Source: Duganella sp. BJB476 (GTDB lineage Bacteria > Pseudomonadota > Gammaproteobacteria > Burkholderiales > Burkholderiaceae_D). From it: DNA of 64,000 nucleotides. The notes below the pieces were generated by a model, which ran no database searches, had not been told where the DNA came from, and worked only from the letters and a program-made list of their open reading frames with translations. The stretch covers positions 496,001 through 560,000 of the forward strand of contig NZ_QVIO01000004.1 of the NCBI RefSeq assembly GCF_003416895.1, in the 5' to 3' direction. A program made the position numbers and the translations under genes. Of the stretch, positions 28,344 to 39,359 are shown piece by piece; the stretch's first letter is position 1, and each line of letters opens with the position of its first letter.

Positions 28344-28365
28344 GCGATGGTGTAAACTGAAGGAC

Positions 28366-29184
28366 ATGCAGACTTCCTTACTCTTCGCAGCCATCGCGCT
28401 GTACCTCCTCTGTGCGGTGCTGCCGTCGCGCCGCGCCGTCCTGATTTCCGGCTTGACGGCCGCCGCCTGGCTGCTGCACGGCGCCGGCCTGTGGTCCGAG
28501 GTGGCGGGTTTTCCCGGTACTAGCGCGGGCTCCATCCGCATCGGCTTCGCCGCCATGCTGTCGTCGGCGCTGTGGATGTCGGTGGGCGCGTACTGGATAG
28601 AAAACCAGAATTTCAGCCTGGACGGCATGCGCCGCCTGGTCATGCCGAATGCGGCGCTGGCGGCGGCCCTGCAGGCCGGCTTCCCCGGCAGCGTGATCCC
28701 GCTGGAGGGCAAGTCGCCCTTGTTCGGCTGGCATATCGCCATCGCCACGCTGGCCTACAGCACGCTGACGGTGGCCGCCTTCCACGCGGTGCTGATGGCC
28801 CTGCAGGAAAAACGCCTGCACGCCGGCACCGACAGCAAGAGCTTCATGTCCGGCGCGCTGGACCGGCTGCCGGCGCTGCTGACGATGGAAAAACTGTTGT
28901 TCCGCATGATAGGTATCGGCTTCGCTTTGCTCAGCCTGACGGTGTTATCGGGTATCGTGTTCTCCGAACAGCTGTTCGGCCAGGCGCTCAAGTGGGACCA
29001 CAAATCGGTGTTCACGCTGATGTCGTGGGTGCTGTTTGCCTCGCTGCTGGCGGGCCGCCGTTTCCGCGGCTGGCGCGGCAAGACCGCGCTGAGCTTCACC
29101 CTGGCCGGTTTCGCCACCTTGTTGCTGGCTTACGTCGGCAGTCGTTTTGTGTTTGAAGTGGTTTTGCATAAGGGTTGGGCATGA
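28366..29184 (+). CDS. CcsA-like inner-membrane protein (YpjD family)
   Basis: A 272-residue polytopic membrane protein with about eight hydrophobic helices. It has the conserved histidine regions FGWHIAIATLAYS and KWDHKSVFTLMSWVLFA of the YpjD/CcsA-like cytochrome assembly family. Family members are related to haem-handling proteins of cytochrome c biogenesis, but the YpjD branch has no firm function. As I recall, in related genomes this gene lies next to ffh and divergent from it; here 7 kb separate them. It overlaps the next gene by four bases. Confidence 0.85.
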   Translation: MQTSLLFAAIALYLLCAVLPSRRAVLISGLTAAAWLLHGAGLWSEVAGFPGTSAGSIRIGFAAMLSSALWMSVGAYWIENQNFSLDGMRRLVMPNAALAAALQAGFPGSVIPLEGKSPLFGWHIAIATLAYSTLTVAAFHAVLMALQEKRLHAGTDSKSFMSGALDRLPALLTMEKLLFRMIGIGFALLSLTVLSGIVFSEQLFGQALKWDHKSVFTLMSWVLFASLLAGRRFRGWRGKTALSFTLAGFATLLLAYVGSRFVFEVVLHKGWA

Positions 29185-29456
29185 GCCGTATTATCTTTTG
29201 GTTGGCCTTGGTGTTCCTGGTGATCTTCGCCGTCCGCAGCAAGATCCGCGAGGCGCAGAAGCGCCACCAGCAGCAGTTCCGCGAGCCGCAGCAGCCTGCC
29301 GGCGGCGGCGCGCGCTCCAATGAGAAGGTCGTGGCCGAGGCCGAGACCATGCTGCAATGCGCCCATTGCGGCATCTTCTATCCGGCATCGGAATCCGTGC
29401 AGGCGCGCGGCCGCGACTATTGCAGCGCGGCCCACGCCACGCTGCCGGCAGCGTAG
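29181..29456 (+). CDS. Small membrane-anchored PP0621-type protein
   Basis: A 91-residue protein from ATG 29181: an N-terminal membrane helix (IIFWLALVFLVIFAV), a polar Gln-rich linker and a C-terminal cysteine motif (MLQCAHCGIFYPASES ... YCSAAH) that looks like a small zinc or metal site. This matches the PP0621 family. The start overlaps the upstream stop (ATGA). The family commonly stands before pilS, but its role is unknown. Confidence 0.82.
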   Translation: MSRIIFWLALVFLVIFAVRSKIREAQKRHQQQFREPQQPAGGGARSNEKVVAEAETMLQCAHCGIFYPASESVQARGRDYCSAAHATLPAA

Positions 29457-29466
29457 GACCCCGCGC

Positions 29467-31149
29467 GTGATCGCGCGCCTGCAAGCCCTGTCGGCCGAAT
29501 CGCGCGCAACCTTCTGGCGCTCGCTGCAGACGCTGAACGCCACCCGCGTGGTGATCGCGCTGGTGCTGCTGGTCTACCTGAGCTTCGACAACCACGGCCT
29601 GCGCGCCTCCGGCCCCTATCTCTACCTGCAGATCTGCCTGATCTACCTGGGCCTGGCGATCGTGTTCGCGCTGACGGCGGTCTACTGGCAGCGCCGCTTC
29701 CTGTTGCAGCTGCTGTCGCAGATCGCCTGCGACCTGGCCATCATCTCGCTGCTGTATGTGGCCGGCGGCGGCTTGCGCAGCGGCCTGGCCATCCTCTATT
29801 TGTTCCCGCTGGCCGGTTCGGCCATCCTGGCGCCGCTGATGCTGTCGCTGTTCTGCGCCGCGCTGGTGGCGCTGTTCATGCTGGGCGAATCGACCTGGCA
29901 GGTGTTCATGATGGAGGGCGACCAGCCCTACCTGCAGGCGGGCCTGTACGGCGCGGCCTTCTTTGCCGCGGTGTTCGTGGTCAACCGCATGGCGGCCAAG
30001 CTGATCGGCCAGGAAGAACTGGCGATCCAGCGCGGCGTCGAGATCACCGTGCAGCAGGCTGTGAACCAGCTGGTGATGGCCAACGTCGGCGACGGCATCC
30101 TGGTGGTCGATCCCGACGGCCAGGTGTTCGCCGGCAATCCGGCGGCGCAGCAGATGCTGGGCATGGTCGGGCCGGAGATGAAGTTGCGCCTGTCGGCCGC
30201 CGCCGCGCTGGCGCCGCTGGCGCAGGCCTACGCCGAATGGCGCGCCGACGCCGCGCGCAGCACCGCCTATGTCACCATCAAGCCGTATGCCGAGGCGGCG
30301 TTGCAGGACGTGACGGCCGCCTGGAGCGCGCGCCGCGACCTCTCCGCGCATCTGAAAGTGCGCTTCGCGGCGGTCAACACGGCCGGCCTGGGCACCGAGC
30401 GCAGCGTGATCTTTTTGCAGGACGTGACCGGCATCGAAAACCAGGCGCAGCAACTGAAGCTGGCGTCGATGGGGCGGCTCACCGCCAGCATCGCGCACGA
30501 GGTGCGCAATCCGCTGTCGGCCATCGGCCACGCCACCGCGCTGCTGGGCGAGGACCTCGACAGCACGGTCCACCTGCGCTTGCTGAAGATCGTCGGCGAC
30601 AACGTGGCGCGGGTCAACCGCATGGTCGAGGACATCCTGCAGCTGTCGCGCAAGGTGCAGCCGCACAGCGAGCCGCTGGCGCTGGACGTCTTCCTGGCCG
30701 AACTGAAAACCGAGTTCATCGAGACCCACGGCCTGACGCCGGACATCATCGGCGCCTCGGCGCCGGCCGGCACGCTGGTGCGCTTCGACGCGCTGCACCT
30801 GCGCGAGGTGGTGCTCAACCTGCTCAACAACGCGGTGCGCTACGCCAGCGGCGGGCCGGACTCGATCCGCATGGACCTGGTCAGCGACAAGGCGCGGCGC
30901 ATGGAACTGCATGTGCAGGACGACGGCCCCGGCATCTCGCCCGAGGTGCGCGCCCACCTGTTCGAACCGTTTTACACCACATCCAGCAAGGGCACCGGGC
31001 TGGGACTATATCTGGCGCGCGAATTGTGTTTGAATAACGAGGCGCGACTGGACTACGAATATCGTTTTGATATCAAAGCCAGCCCCGATGGGACTCCCCG
31101 CTCGCGCGGGCGATTTGTAATCACCTTCGCCCATCCGGCGCAGACGTAG
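29467..31149 (+). CDS. pilS: Type IV pilus sensor histidine kinase PilS
   Basis: About 560 residues from GTG 29467, ten bases after the previous stop. It has six or so N-terminal membrane helices (residues ~28-180), a PAS-like region (NQLVMANVGDGILVVDPDG), then HisKA with His344 in SIAHEVRNPLSAIG and a HATPase domain (NLLNNAVRYASGG, DDGPGISPE, GTGLGLYLARELC). PilS phosphorylates PilR to control pilin transcription. The order PP0621-pilS-pilR-ampD supports the call. The frame is open further upstream, but there it overlaps the preceding gene. Confidence 0.92.
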   Translation: MIARLQALSAESRATFWRSLQTLNATRVVIALVLLVYLSFDNHGLRASGPYLYLQICLIYLGLAIVFALTAVYWQRRFLLQLLSQIACDLAIISLLYVAGGGLRSGLAILYLFPLAGSAILAPLMLSLFCAALVALFMLGESTWQVFMMEGDQPYLQAGLYGAAFFAAVFVVNRMAAKLIGQEELAIQRGVEITVQQAVNQLVMANVGDGILVVDPDGQVFAGNPAAQQMLGMVGPEMKLRLSAAAALAPLAQAYAEWRADAARSTAYVTIKPYAEAALQDVTAAWSARRDLSAHLKVRFAAVNTAGLGTERSVIFLQDVTGIENQAQQLKLASMGRLTASIAHEVRNPLSAIGHATALLGEDLDSTVHLRLLKIVGDNVARVNRMVEDILQLSRKVQPHSEPLALDVFLAELKTEFIETHGLTPDIIGASAPAGTLVRFDALHLREVVLNLLNNAVRYASGGPDSIRMDLVSDKARRMELHVQDDGPGISPEVRAHLFEPFYTTSSKGTGLGLYLARELCLNNEARLDYEYRFDIKASPDGTPRSRGRFVITFAHPAQT

Positions 31150-31161
31150 AAAGGCTGTTTG

Positions 31162-32673
31162 ATGAGTGCTAGAGGTTCCCAACGCGCGCCTCGCGTGCTG
31201 GTCGTCGACGATGAGGCCGACCTGCGCGAGCTGCTGGAACTGACCCTGCTGAAAATGGGCCTGGACGTCGACAGCGCCGCCACGCTGGCGCAGGCGCGCG
31301 GCCTGCTGGCCACGCCGGAACGCGAGTACCAGCTGGTGCTGACCGACATGCGCCTGCCCGACGGCCTGGGGCTGGAACTGGTGCGCGAAGTCAGCGCCGC
31401 ATATAAGAACACGCCGATCGCGGTGGTGACGGCTTTCGGCAGTGCCGACAACGCCGTCATCGCGCTCAAGGCCGGCGCCTTCGACTACATCTCCAAGCCG
31501 GTGGCGCTGGACCAGCTGCGGGTGATGGTGCAGTCGGCGCTGCGGCTGAACGCCGAGCCGCCGGCAGGCGAAGCGCTCAACGCCGAGCCGCCGGCCAGCC
31601 GCCTGAAGGGCGAATCGGCCGTGATCCAGGCGCTGCGCGCGCAGATCGCGCGGCTGGCGCGTTCGATGGCGCCGATCGCCATCAACGGCGAATCGGGCAG
31701 CGGCAAGGAGCTGGCGGCGCGCGAGATCCACGCCCAGAGTTCGCGCAACGGCAAACCTTTCATCGCCGTCAACTGCGGCGCCATTCCCGAGGCGCTGATG
31801 GAGGCCGAGTTCTTCGGCTACCGCAAGGGCGCTTTCACCGGCGCGGCCGATGAGCGCGACGGCTTCTTCCAGGCGGCCAACGGCGGCACGCTGATGCTCG
31901 ACGAGGTGGCCGACCTGCCGCTGGCGATGCAGGTCAAGCTGCTGCGGGCGATCCAGGAGCGGCGCGTGCGCAAGATCGGCGCCACCGCCGAGGAGCCGGT
32001 CGATGTGCGCATCATTAGCGCGACCCACAAGAATTTGGCGCAGTGCGTGGAGCAGGGCAGCTTCCGCCAGGATCTGTTCTACCGCCTGAACGTGATTGAA
32101 CTGAGCCTGCCGCCGCTGCGCGAACGGCTCGACGACCTGGCCGTGCTGACCGGCGCCATCCTCGAGCGGCTGGGCACCTTCGAACACCAGGTGCGGCTGG
32201 GCGAGGGCGTGCTCGATGCGCTGCGCGGCTACTCCTTCCCCGGCAATGTGCGCGAACTGGAAAACATCCTGGAACGGGCGCTGGCCTTCGCCAACGACGG
32301 CGTGATCGAAGTGGCCGACCTGGCGCTGAAGGGCGCGCGCATGGTCGAAGCCATCGTGCCGCTGCCGACGCCCGCGCTGCCGGCGCCCTACCTGGCCGCC
32401 ACCGAAGCCGCCGCGCTGGGCGTGGCGCCGTTGCCGTCGCCGCCGCCGGCCGAGCCGGCGCCGTCCGCCGCAAGCACGCCGCCGCTGCCGCATCTGGACG
32501 CGCTGCCCAGCAGCCTGCCCGACTACCTGAACCAGATCGAGCGCGACATCATCCTGCGCGCGCTGGCGCAGACCCAGTTCAACCGCACCCAGGCCGCCCA
32601 GCTGCTGGGCATCAGCTTCCGCCAGCTGCGCTACCAGATGCAGAAGCTGAACATCCAGGAGCCGGAGGCGTGA
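31162..32673 (+). CDS. pilR: Sigma-54 response regulator PilR
   Basis: A 503-residue NtrC-type activator. The receiver domain has Asp62 in LVLTDMRLPDG. The AAA+ domain has GESGSGKE (Walker A), GAFTGA for sigma-54 contact and FPGNVRELEN. A proline-rich linker of about 60 residues precedes a Fis-type helix-turn-helix (RTQAAQLLGISFRQLRYQM). It activates pilin (pilA) transcription in P. aeruginosa; no pil structural genes are in this window. Its stop overlaps the ampD GTG start. Confidence 0.94.
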   Translation: MSARGSQRAPRVLVVDDEADLRELLELTLLKMGLDVDSAATLAQARGLLATPEREYQLVLTDMRLPDGLGLELVREVSAAYKNTPIAVVTAFGSADNAVIALKAGAFDYISKPVALDQLRVMVQSALRLNAEPPAGEALNAEPPASRLKGESAVIQALRAQIARLARSMAPIAINGESGSGKELAAREIHAQSSRNGKPFIAVNCGAIPEALMEAEFFGYRKGAFTGAADERDGFFQAANGGTLMLDEVADLPLAMQVKLLRAIQERRVRKIGATAEEPVDVRIISATHKNLAQCVEQGSFRQDLFYRLNVIELSLPPLRERLDDLAVLTGAILERLGTFEHQVRLGEGVLDALRGYSFPGNVRELENILERALAFANDGVIEVADLALKGARMVEAIVPLPTPALPAPYLAATEAAALGVAPLPSPPPAEPAPSAASTPPLPHLDALPSSLPDYLNQIERDIILRALAQTQFNRTQAAQLLGISFRQLRYQMQKLNIQEPEA

Positions 32674-33305
32674 AGCCGCCGGAACTGGGCGCCGACGGCT
32701 GGTGGCTGCCGGCCCTGCGCTACGACAGCCCGCACACCGACTGCCGTCCCGACCCGGCCGACATCACGCTGCTGGTGGTCCATAACATCTCGCTGCCGGG
32801 CGGTTGTTTCGGCGGTCCGCACGTGTCCGACCTGTTCAGCGGCCGCTTGGACTATAATACTGACCCCTCGTTCGCGGACCTGCGAGGGTTGAAAGTGTCG
32901 AGCCATTTTTTCATCCGCCGTGACGGCCGCGTGATGCAGTATGTTTCTGCTAACGAGCGGGCCTGGCACGCGGGTGTATCGGCGTTCCAGGGACGGGAGA
33001 AGTGCAACGACTATTCGATCGGCGTCGAGCTGGAAGGCACCGACGACAGCGGTTTCGAGCCGGCCCAGTACCAGGCGCTGGCGGCGCTGACGCTGGCGCT
33101 GCAAACGCGCTATCCGCTGACCGATGTGCAGGGTCATGAGCACATCGCGCCGGGCCGGAAAACCGACCCGGGACCGTTGTTCGATTGGGAATGCTATCGC
33201 AAAATCTGGCAGACTTTGCTTAATCAAAAGGCACCGGATGAGCTCGCGTTAGTGGGCGCTAGCGCCGGACTACGCTTTGCAAAAGGGCTTCCACAAAGTC
33301 AATAG
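32670..33305 (+). CDS. ampD: 1,6-anhydro-N-acetylmuramyl-L-alanine amidase AmpD
   Basis: A 211-residue cytoplasmic zinc amidase from GTG 32670. It cleaves anhydro-muropeptides in cell-wall recycling and, in many bacteria, limits beta-lactamase induction. Zinc ligands are His38 (VVHNISLPGG), His156 (GHEHIAPGRKTDPGP) and Asp166. SSHFFIRRDGRVMQYV and IGVELEGTD are family signatures. The tail after residue ~190 (ALVGASAGLRFAKGLPQSQ) is longer than in E. coli. It overlaps pilR by four bases. Confidence 0.94.
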   Translation: MKPPELGADGWWLPALRYDSPHTDCRPDPADITLLVVHNISLPGGCFGGPHVSDLFSGRLDYNTDPSFADLRGLKVSSHFFIRRDGRVMQYVSANERAWHAGVSAFQGREKCNDYSIGVELEGTDDSGFEPAQYQALAALTLALQTRYPLTDVQGHEHIAPGRKTDPGPLFDWECYRKIWQTLLNQKAPDELALVGASAGLRFAKGLPQSQ

Positions 33306-33354
33306 AAAAATTGCCGTTTAAGGCAAAATTTCCACTTGTCTTACCCTTACCTGA

Positions 33355-33401
33355 CCACTACAATCAGTGTATCGATTCACACCAATCACTAGATATAGTA
33401 G
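33355..33401 (+). promoter_or_regulatory. Tandem NrdR-box-like sites upstream of nrdA
   Basis: Two 16-bp sites, CCACTACAATCAGTGT at 33355-33370 and TCACTAGATATAGTAG at 33386-33401. Both resemble the NrdR consensus (acaCwAtATaTwGtgt). Their starts are exactly 31 bp apart, about three helical turns, as in known NrdR-regulated nrd promoters. They lie 173-219 bp before the nrdA start. They indicate repression by NrdR when deoxynucleotides are sufficient; binding is inferred. Confidence 0.75.
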
Positions 33402-33573
33402 TTCTCATGACACTGGTTCTTAAACTATTTACAAGCCGACAAGGCCAGTTCATCACCCATTTTATTGCAGTTTAACCAGCCAGGCAGGTTTGGCAGGTCG
33501 CTTCATTTTGGCCTTTTTTCATACAACATTACGTCGCGCAGCACTGACTGCACGCTGTTATCGGGGAGCTTAA

Positions 33574-36528
<2,955 letters not shown>

Positions 36529-36549
36529 AAACGTACTAATATAGAGAGT

Positions 36550-36582
36550 GAACCGTCCCGGCCCGTCCGGGCGGTTCTTTTT
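36550..36582 (+). terminator. Hairpin and T run between nrdA and nrdB
   Basis: Arms GAACCG (36550-36555) and CGGTTC (36572-36577), with an inner CCGG/CCGG stem, are followed by TCTTTTT. It has full intrinsic-terminator form but sits inside the nrdA-nrdB unit, 26 bases before the nrdB ATG. It may lower nrdB expression or act as an mRNA-stabilising 3' end for nrdA; nrdB then depends on read-through or its own promoter. Confidence 0.75.
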
Positions 36583-36607
36583 ACACCGAATTCAGAAGGA
36601 AACCACC

Positions 36608-37723
36608 ATGTCGCTGTCCTGGGACGAAGAGGCCGCATCGGCCGCACCGCAAGCTGTCAATCAAGCCGCACTGGCCACCGGCGAAGCCAACGCCGAGCAA
36701 GTCGCGCGTCGCGTCAATGCCGACGACAAGCGCATCATCAACGGCAAAACCGACGTCAACCAGCTGGTGCCGTTCAAGTACAAGTGGGCATGGGACAAAT
36801 ACCTGGCCGGCTGCGCCAACCACTGGATGCCGCAGGAAGTGAACATGCAGCGCGATATCGAGCTGTGGAAGAACCCGAACGGCCTGACCGAAGACGAACG
36901 TCGTCTGGTCAAGCGCAACCTGGGCTTCTTCGTCACGGCCGACTCGCTGGCCGCCAACAACATCGTGCTGGGCACCTACCGCCACATCACCGCCCCTGAG
37001 TGCCGCCAGTACCTGCTGCGCCAGGCCTTCGAAGAGGCGATCCACACCCACGCCTACCAGTACATCGTCGAGTCGCTGGGCCTGGACGAGGCGGAGATCT
37101 TTAACGCCTACAACGAAGTGAAGTCGATCCGCGACAAGGACGAGTTCCTGATCCCGTTCATCAACACGCTGACCGACCCGGCCTTCACCACCGGCACCGT
37201 GCACAACGACCAGCAGCTGCTGAAGTCGCTGATCGTGTTCGCCTGCCTGATGGAAGGCCTGTTCTTCTACGTCGGCTTCACCCAGATCCTGGCGCTGGGC
37301 CGCCAGAACAAGATGATGGGCGCCGCCGAGCAGTACCAGTACATCCTGCGCGACGAGTCGATGCATTGCAATTTCGGCATCGACCTGATCAACACGATCA
37401 AGATGGAAAACCCGCTGCTGTGGACGCCTGCGTTCAAGGAAGAGATCAAGCAGCTGTTCCTGAAGGCCGTGGACCTGGAGTACGCCTACGCCGAAGACAC
37501 CATGCCGCGCGGCGTGCTGGGCCTGAACGCCACCATGTTCAAGGGCTACCTGCGCTTCATCGCCAACCGCCGCGCCACCCAGATCGGCCTGGAGACGCTG
37601 TTCGAGCAGGAAGACAACCCGTTCCCATGGATGAGCGAGATGATCGACCTGAAGAAGGAACGCAACTTCTTCGAGACCCGCGTCATCGAATACCAGACCG
37701 GCGGCGCGCTGAACTGGGACTGA
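36608..37723 (+). CDS. nrdB: Ribonucleoside-diphosphate reductase, beta subunit
   Basis: A 371-residue small subunit starting [10 protein letters not shown], with ribosome site AAGGAAA. It holds the di-iron/tyrosyl radical cofactor. Iron ligands lie in [19 protein letters not shown] (which also contains the likely radical tyrosine) and in [16 protein letters not shown]-type early helices are present. A bidirectional terminator follows immediately. An upstream in-frame ATG at 36548 would run through the terminator hairpin and is rejected. Confidence 0.95.
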   Translation: MSLSWDEEAASAAPQAVNQAALATGEANAEQVARRVNADDKRIINGKTDVNQLVPFKYKWAWDKYLAGCANHWMPQEVNMQRDIELWKNPNGLTEDERRLVKRNLGFFVTADSLAANNIVLGTYRHITAPECRQYLLRQAFEEAIHTHAYQYIVESLGLDEAEIFNAYNEVKSIRDKDEFLIPFINTLTDPAFTTGTVHNDQQLLKSLIVFACLMEGLFFYVGFTQILALGRQNKMMGAAEQYQYILRDESMHCNFGIDLINTIKMENPLLWTPAFKEEIKQLFLKAVDLEYAYAEDTMPRGVLGLNATMFKGYLRFIANRRATQIGLETLFEQEDNPFPWMSEMIDLKKERNFFETRVIEYQTGGALNWD

Positions 37724-37751
37724 TCGTTACGCTGTTTGTAAAGTTTTAACC

Positions 37752-37781
37752 AAAAAAAGCCTGGCAATCGCCAGGCTTTTT
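37752..37781. terminator. Bidirectional terminator between nrdB and hipA
   Basis: Hairpin GCCTGGC (37759-37765), loop AATC, GCCAGGC (37770-37776), with seven A before and five T after. It can end transcription of nrdB from the left and of the convergent hipA-like gene from the right. Confidence 0.92.
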
Positions 37782-39007
37782 CATTTCAAGCGGTCGCGAT
37801 TGGCGTGGATGGCGCGGCCGATGGCTTTGACCGTGGCGGCGCGGATAGGGGCGCTGTGGGCCAGGTCGGCAAACAGACCGGTCTGCGCGGCCATCGCGTC
37901 GATGACGCCGCGTGCGTGCCGTTTGGTGACGCCGGCATCCGCAGCCAACCGCAGCAGGTCATCCAGGCCGGGCGCCCGGCTCTCGCCCATGACCGCCATC
38001 TGATGTTCGCCTCCGGGGCCGGGATTGAAGCTCAGGTCGTAGCATGGCGATAGCTGCCAGTGCCAGTCCCGGCTCATCCGGTATGAGACGTTCTTGGCAT
38101 GGTCGTCCCGGTTATTGAACAGCACATTGAAGACGCAGCGCAGGAACGCGGCGTCGACCTGCCGCTGATCGCCGGTCACCAACCGTGTGGCGCGCAGGAA
38201 GGTGCTGTAGTCGACCGACGGCAGCCGGAAGTCGACCTGCAGCAGGGCGGCCAGCGTGTGGACCGGCACGCGCATGTCATCTTCGCGGTCGAAGCGCCGG
38301 GCGCCGAAGGCCGCCAGTCGCCGGTCCAGATCGAAATGGCGCGTCGCCGGCATGTCCAGGCCACAGTGCCGCGCCAGTTCGGCATACACATGTTCGACCG
38401 CGCAGACTTCCTTATGCTCGCCTCGCGCGGGGAACTTGACCAGCCAGGGCTCGCCGCACGTCGCCTCGTCGAGCGTGCTGACCTGGCCATTGGACGAATC
38501 GAAGCGCACCAGTACCTTGGGCCGGGAGCCGTGAGGCGATCCACCCAGCAGGACCAATTGTTTGAGGATGACGCTGTCCTTGCCCTCGGCTAGCGTGCGC
38601 GCCGCATTCGCCAGGTCCAGTAGATGCAGGTCGTCCGGCGACAGGTGTAGCGGATCGGGCGGCACATAGCTGAGCGCACCCATGCCGCGATCGCCGACGA
38701 AGGCCAGCCTGTCGAGCGGCGAGATGCTGCTCTGCGTCCGACCTTGTTTGCGAAATAGTTTATCCATCAGGAGCATGCCCCAGCCATCGGGGAGCGAATC
38801 GGCCACCAGGCCGGGCAGCCGTTGCTGATGCGGCGGAAAACCGCTGAACCCTTCGGCACGCAGCGGCAGATGGCGTGGCGACAGTTCCATGCCGCGTCGT
38901 AGCGCCTCAGGGGAATACTCAAACAGGATGTCGCTGCCGTTGTCGGCGAGGATGCCGAGCGGCCAATGTTCGCCCCAGCCTTTGAAGATGACGTTCAGCA
39001 GTCTCAT
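37781..39007 (-). CDS. hipA: HipA-type Ser/Thr kinase toxin
   Basis: A 408-residue protein from ATG 39007. The N-terminal HipA_N subdomain (LLNVIFKGWGEHWPLGILAD) is followed by a kinase core with a Gly-rich loop (GGSPHGSRPKVLV), ATP lysine in WLVKFP and catalytic Asp in DDHAKN (residues 301-306), with metal-binding Asp324 in CYDLSF. HipA kinases phosphorylate glutamyl- or tryptophanyl-tRNA synthetase in characterised cases and cause growth arrest. The start overlaps the stop of the antitoxin-like gene (ATGA). All catalytic motifs are intact. Confidence 0.9.
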   Translation of the reverse strand: MRLLNVIFKGWGEHWPLGILADNGSDILFEYSPEALRRGMELSPRHLPLRAEGFSGFPPHQQRLPGLVADSLPDGWGMLLMDKLFRKQGRTQSSISPLDRLAFVGDRGMGALSYVPPDPLHLSPDDLHLLDLANAARTLAEGKDSVILKQLVLLGGSPHGSRPKVLVRFDSSNGQVSTLDEATCGEPWLVKFPARGEHKEVCAVEHVYAELARHCGLDMPATRHFDLDRRLAAFGARRFDREDDMRVPVHTLAALLQVDFRLPSVDYSTFLRATRLVTGDQRQVDAAFLRCVFNVLFNNRDDHAKNVSYRMSRDWHWQLSPCYDLSFNPGPGGEHQMAVMGESRAPGLDDLLRLAADAGVTKRHARGVIDAMAAQTGLFADLAHSAPIRAATVKAIGRAIHANRDRLK

Positions 39008-39318
39008 TTGACTGCAGCTCTGCGCGGAGCGCGCTTGCGGTTTGCCCGCTCCGCTTTTTCCATGGCGGCGACCGACACGATCTTGAGACGGAAAAGTTCG
39101 CCCAGGTCGTCCGCAAGGCCAAGCGCCGCGACGACTTGGATGAAGGACATCAGCGAGGCCTGTCCTTTGGATTCCAGGTTCTTGATCGTGCCGCCGGAGA
39201 GTCCTGCGCGCTGGGCAAGCTCCACTTGCGACCATCCTTGCATCAGGCGCCGCGCGCGCAAACGGCGTCCGAGTTCGACGCAGATCTCAGGCGTGGTCGC
39301 CATCATAAAGTCAAACAT
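39004..39318 (-). CDS. hipB: HipB-type antitoxin, XRE-family helix-turn-helix
   Basis: A 104-residue protein from ATG 39318, chosen because GGGAGG lies seven bases upstream; an in-frame ATG at 39330 would overlap that site. The helix-turn-helix is in LGRRLRARRLMQGWSQVELAQRAGLSGGTIKNLES (about residues 18-50). The C-terminal half is basic (ERANRKRAPRRAAVK). It should bind and neutralise the downstream kinase and repress its own promoter. A palindrome CTTAATGATTAAG lies 27 bases upstream. Confidence 0.88.
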   Translation of the reverse strand: MFDFMMATTPEICVELGRRLRARRLMQGWSQVELAQRAGLSGGTIKNLESKGQASLMSFIQVVAALGLADDLGELFRLKIVSVAAMEKAERANRKRAPRRAAVK

Positions 39319-39344
39319 ATTGCCTCCCATCGAGCATATGCCAG

Positions 39345-39357
39345 CTTAATGATTAAG
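39345..39357 (-). promoter_or_regulatory. Candidate operator of the hipBA unit
   Basis: The sequence CTTAAT-G-ATTAAG is a 6+1+6 perfect palindrome in an AT-rich stretch immediately upstream of the hipB start. Position and symmetry suit an autoregulatory operator near the -10/-35 region. It differs from the E. coli HipB operator (TATCC N8 GGATA), so the assignment rests only on position. Confidence 0.45.
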
Positions 39358-39359
39358 AT

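Noticed and set aside
33407-33475. 22-residue frame (MTLVLKLFTSRQ...) in the nrdA leader
   Set aside because: No ribosome site and no sign of coupling; it lies directly after the NrdR-like boxes and is more likely untranslated leader.
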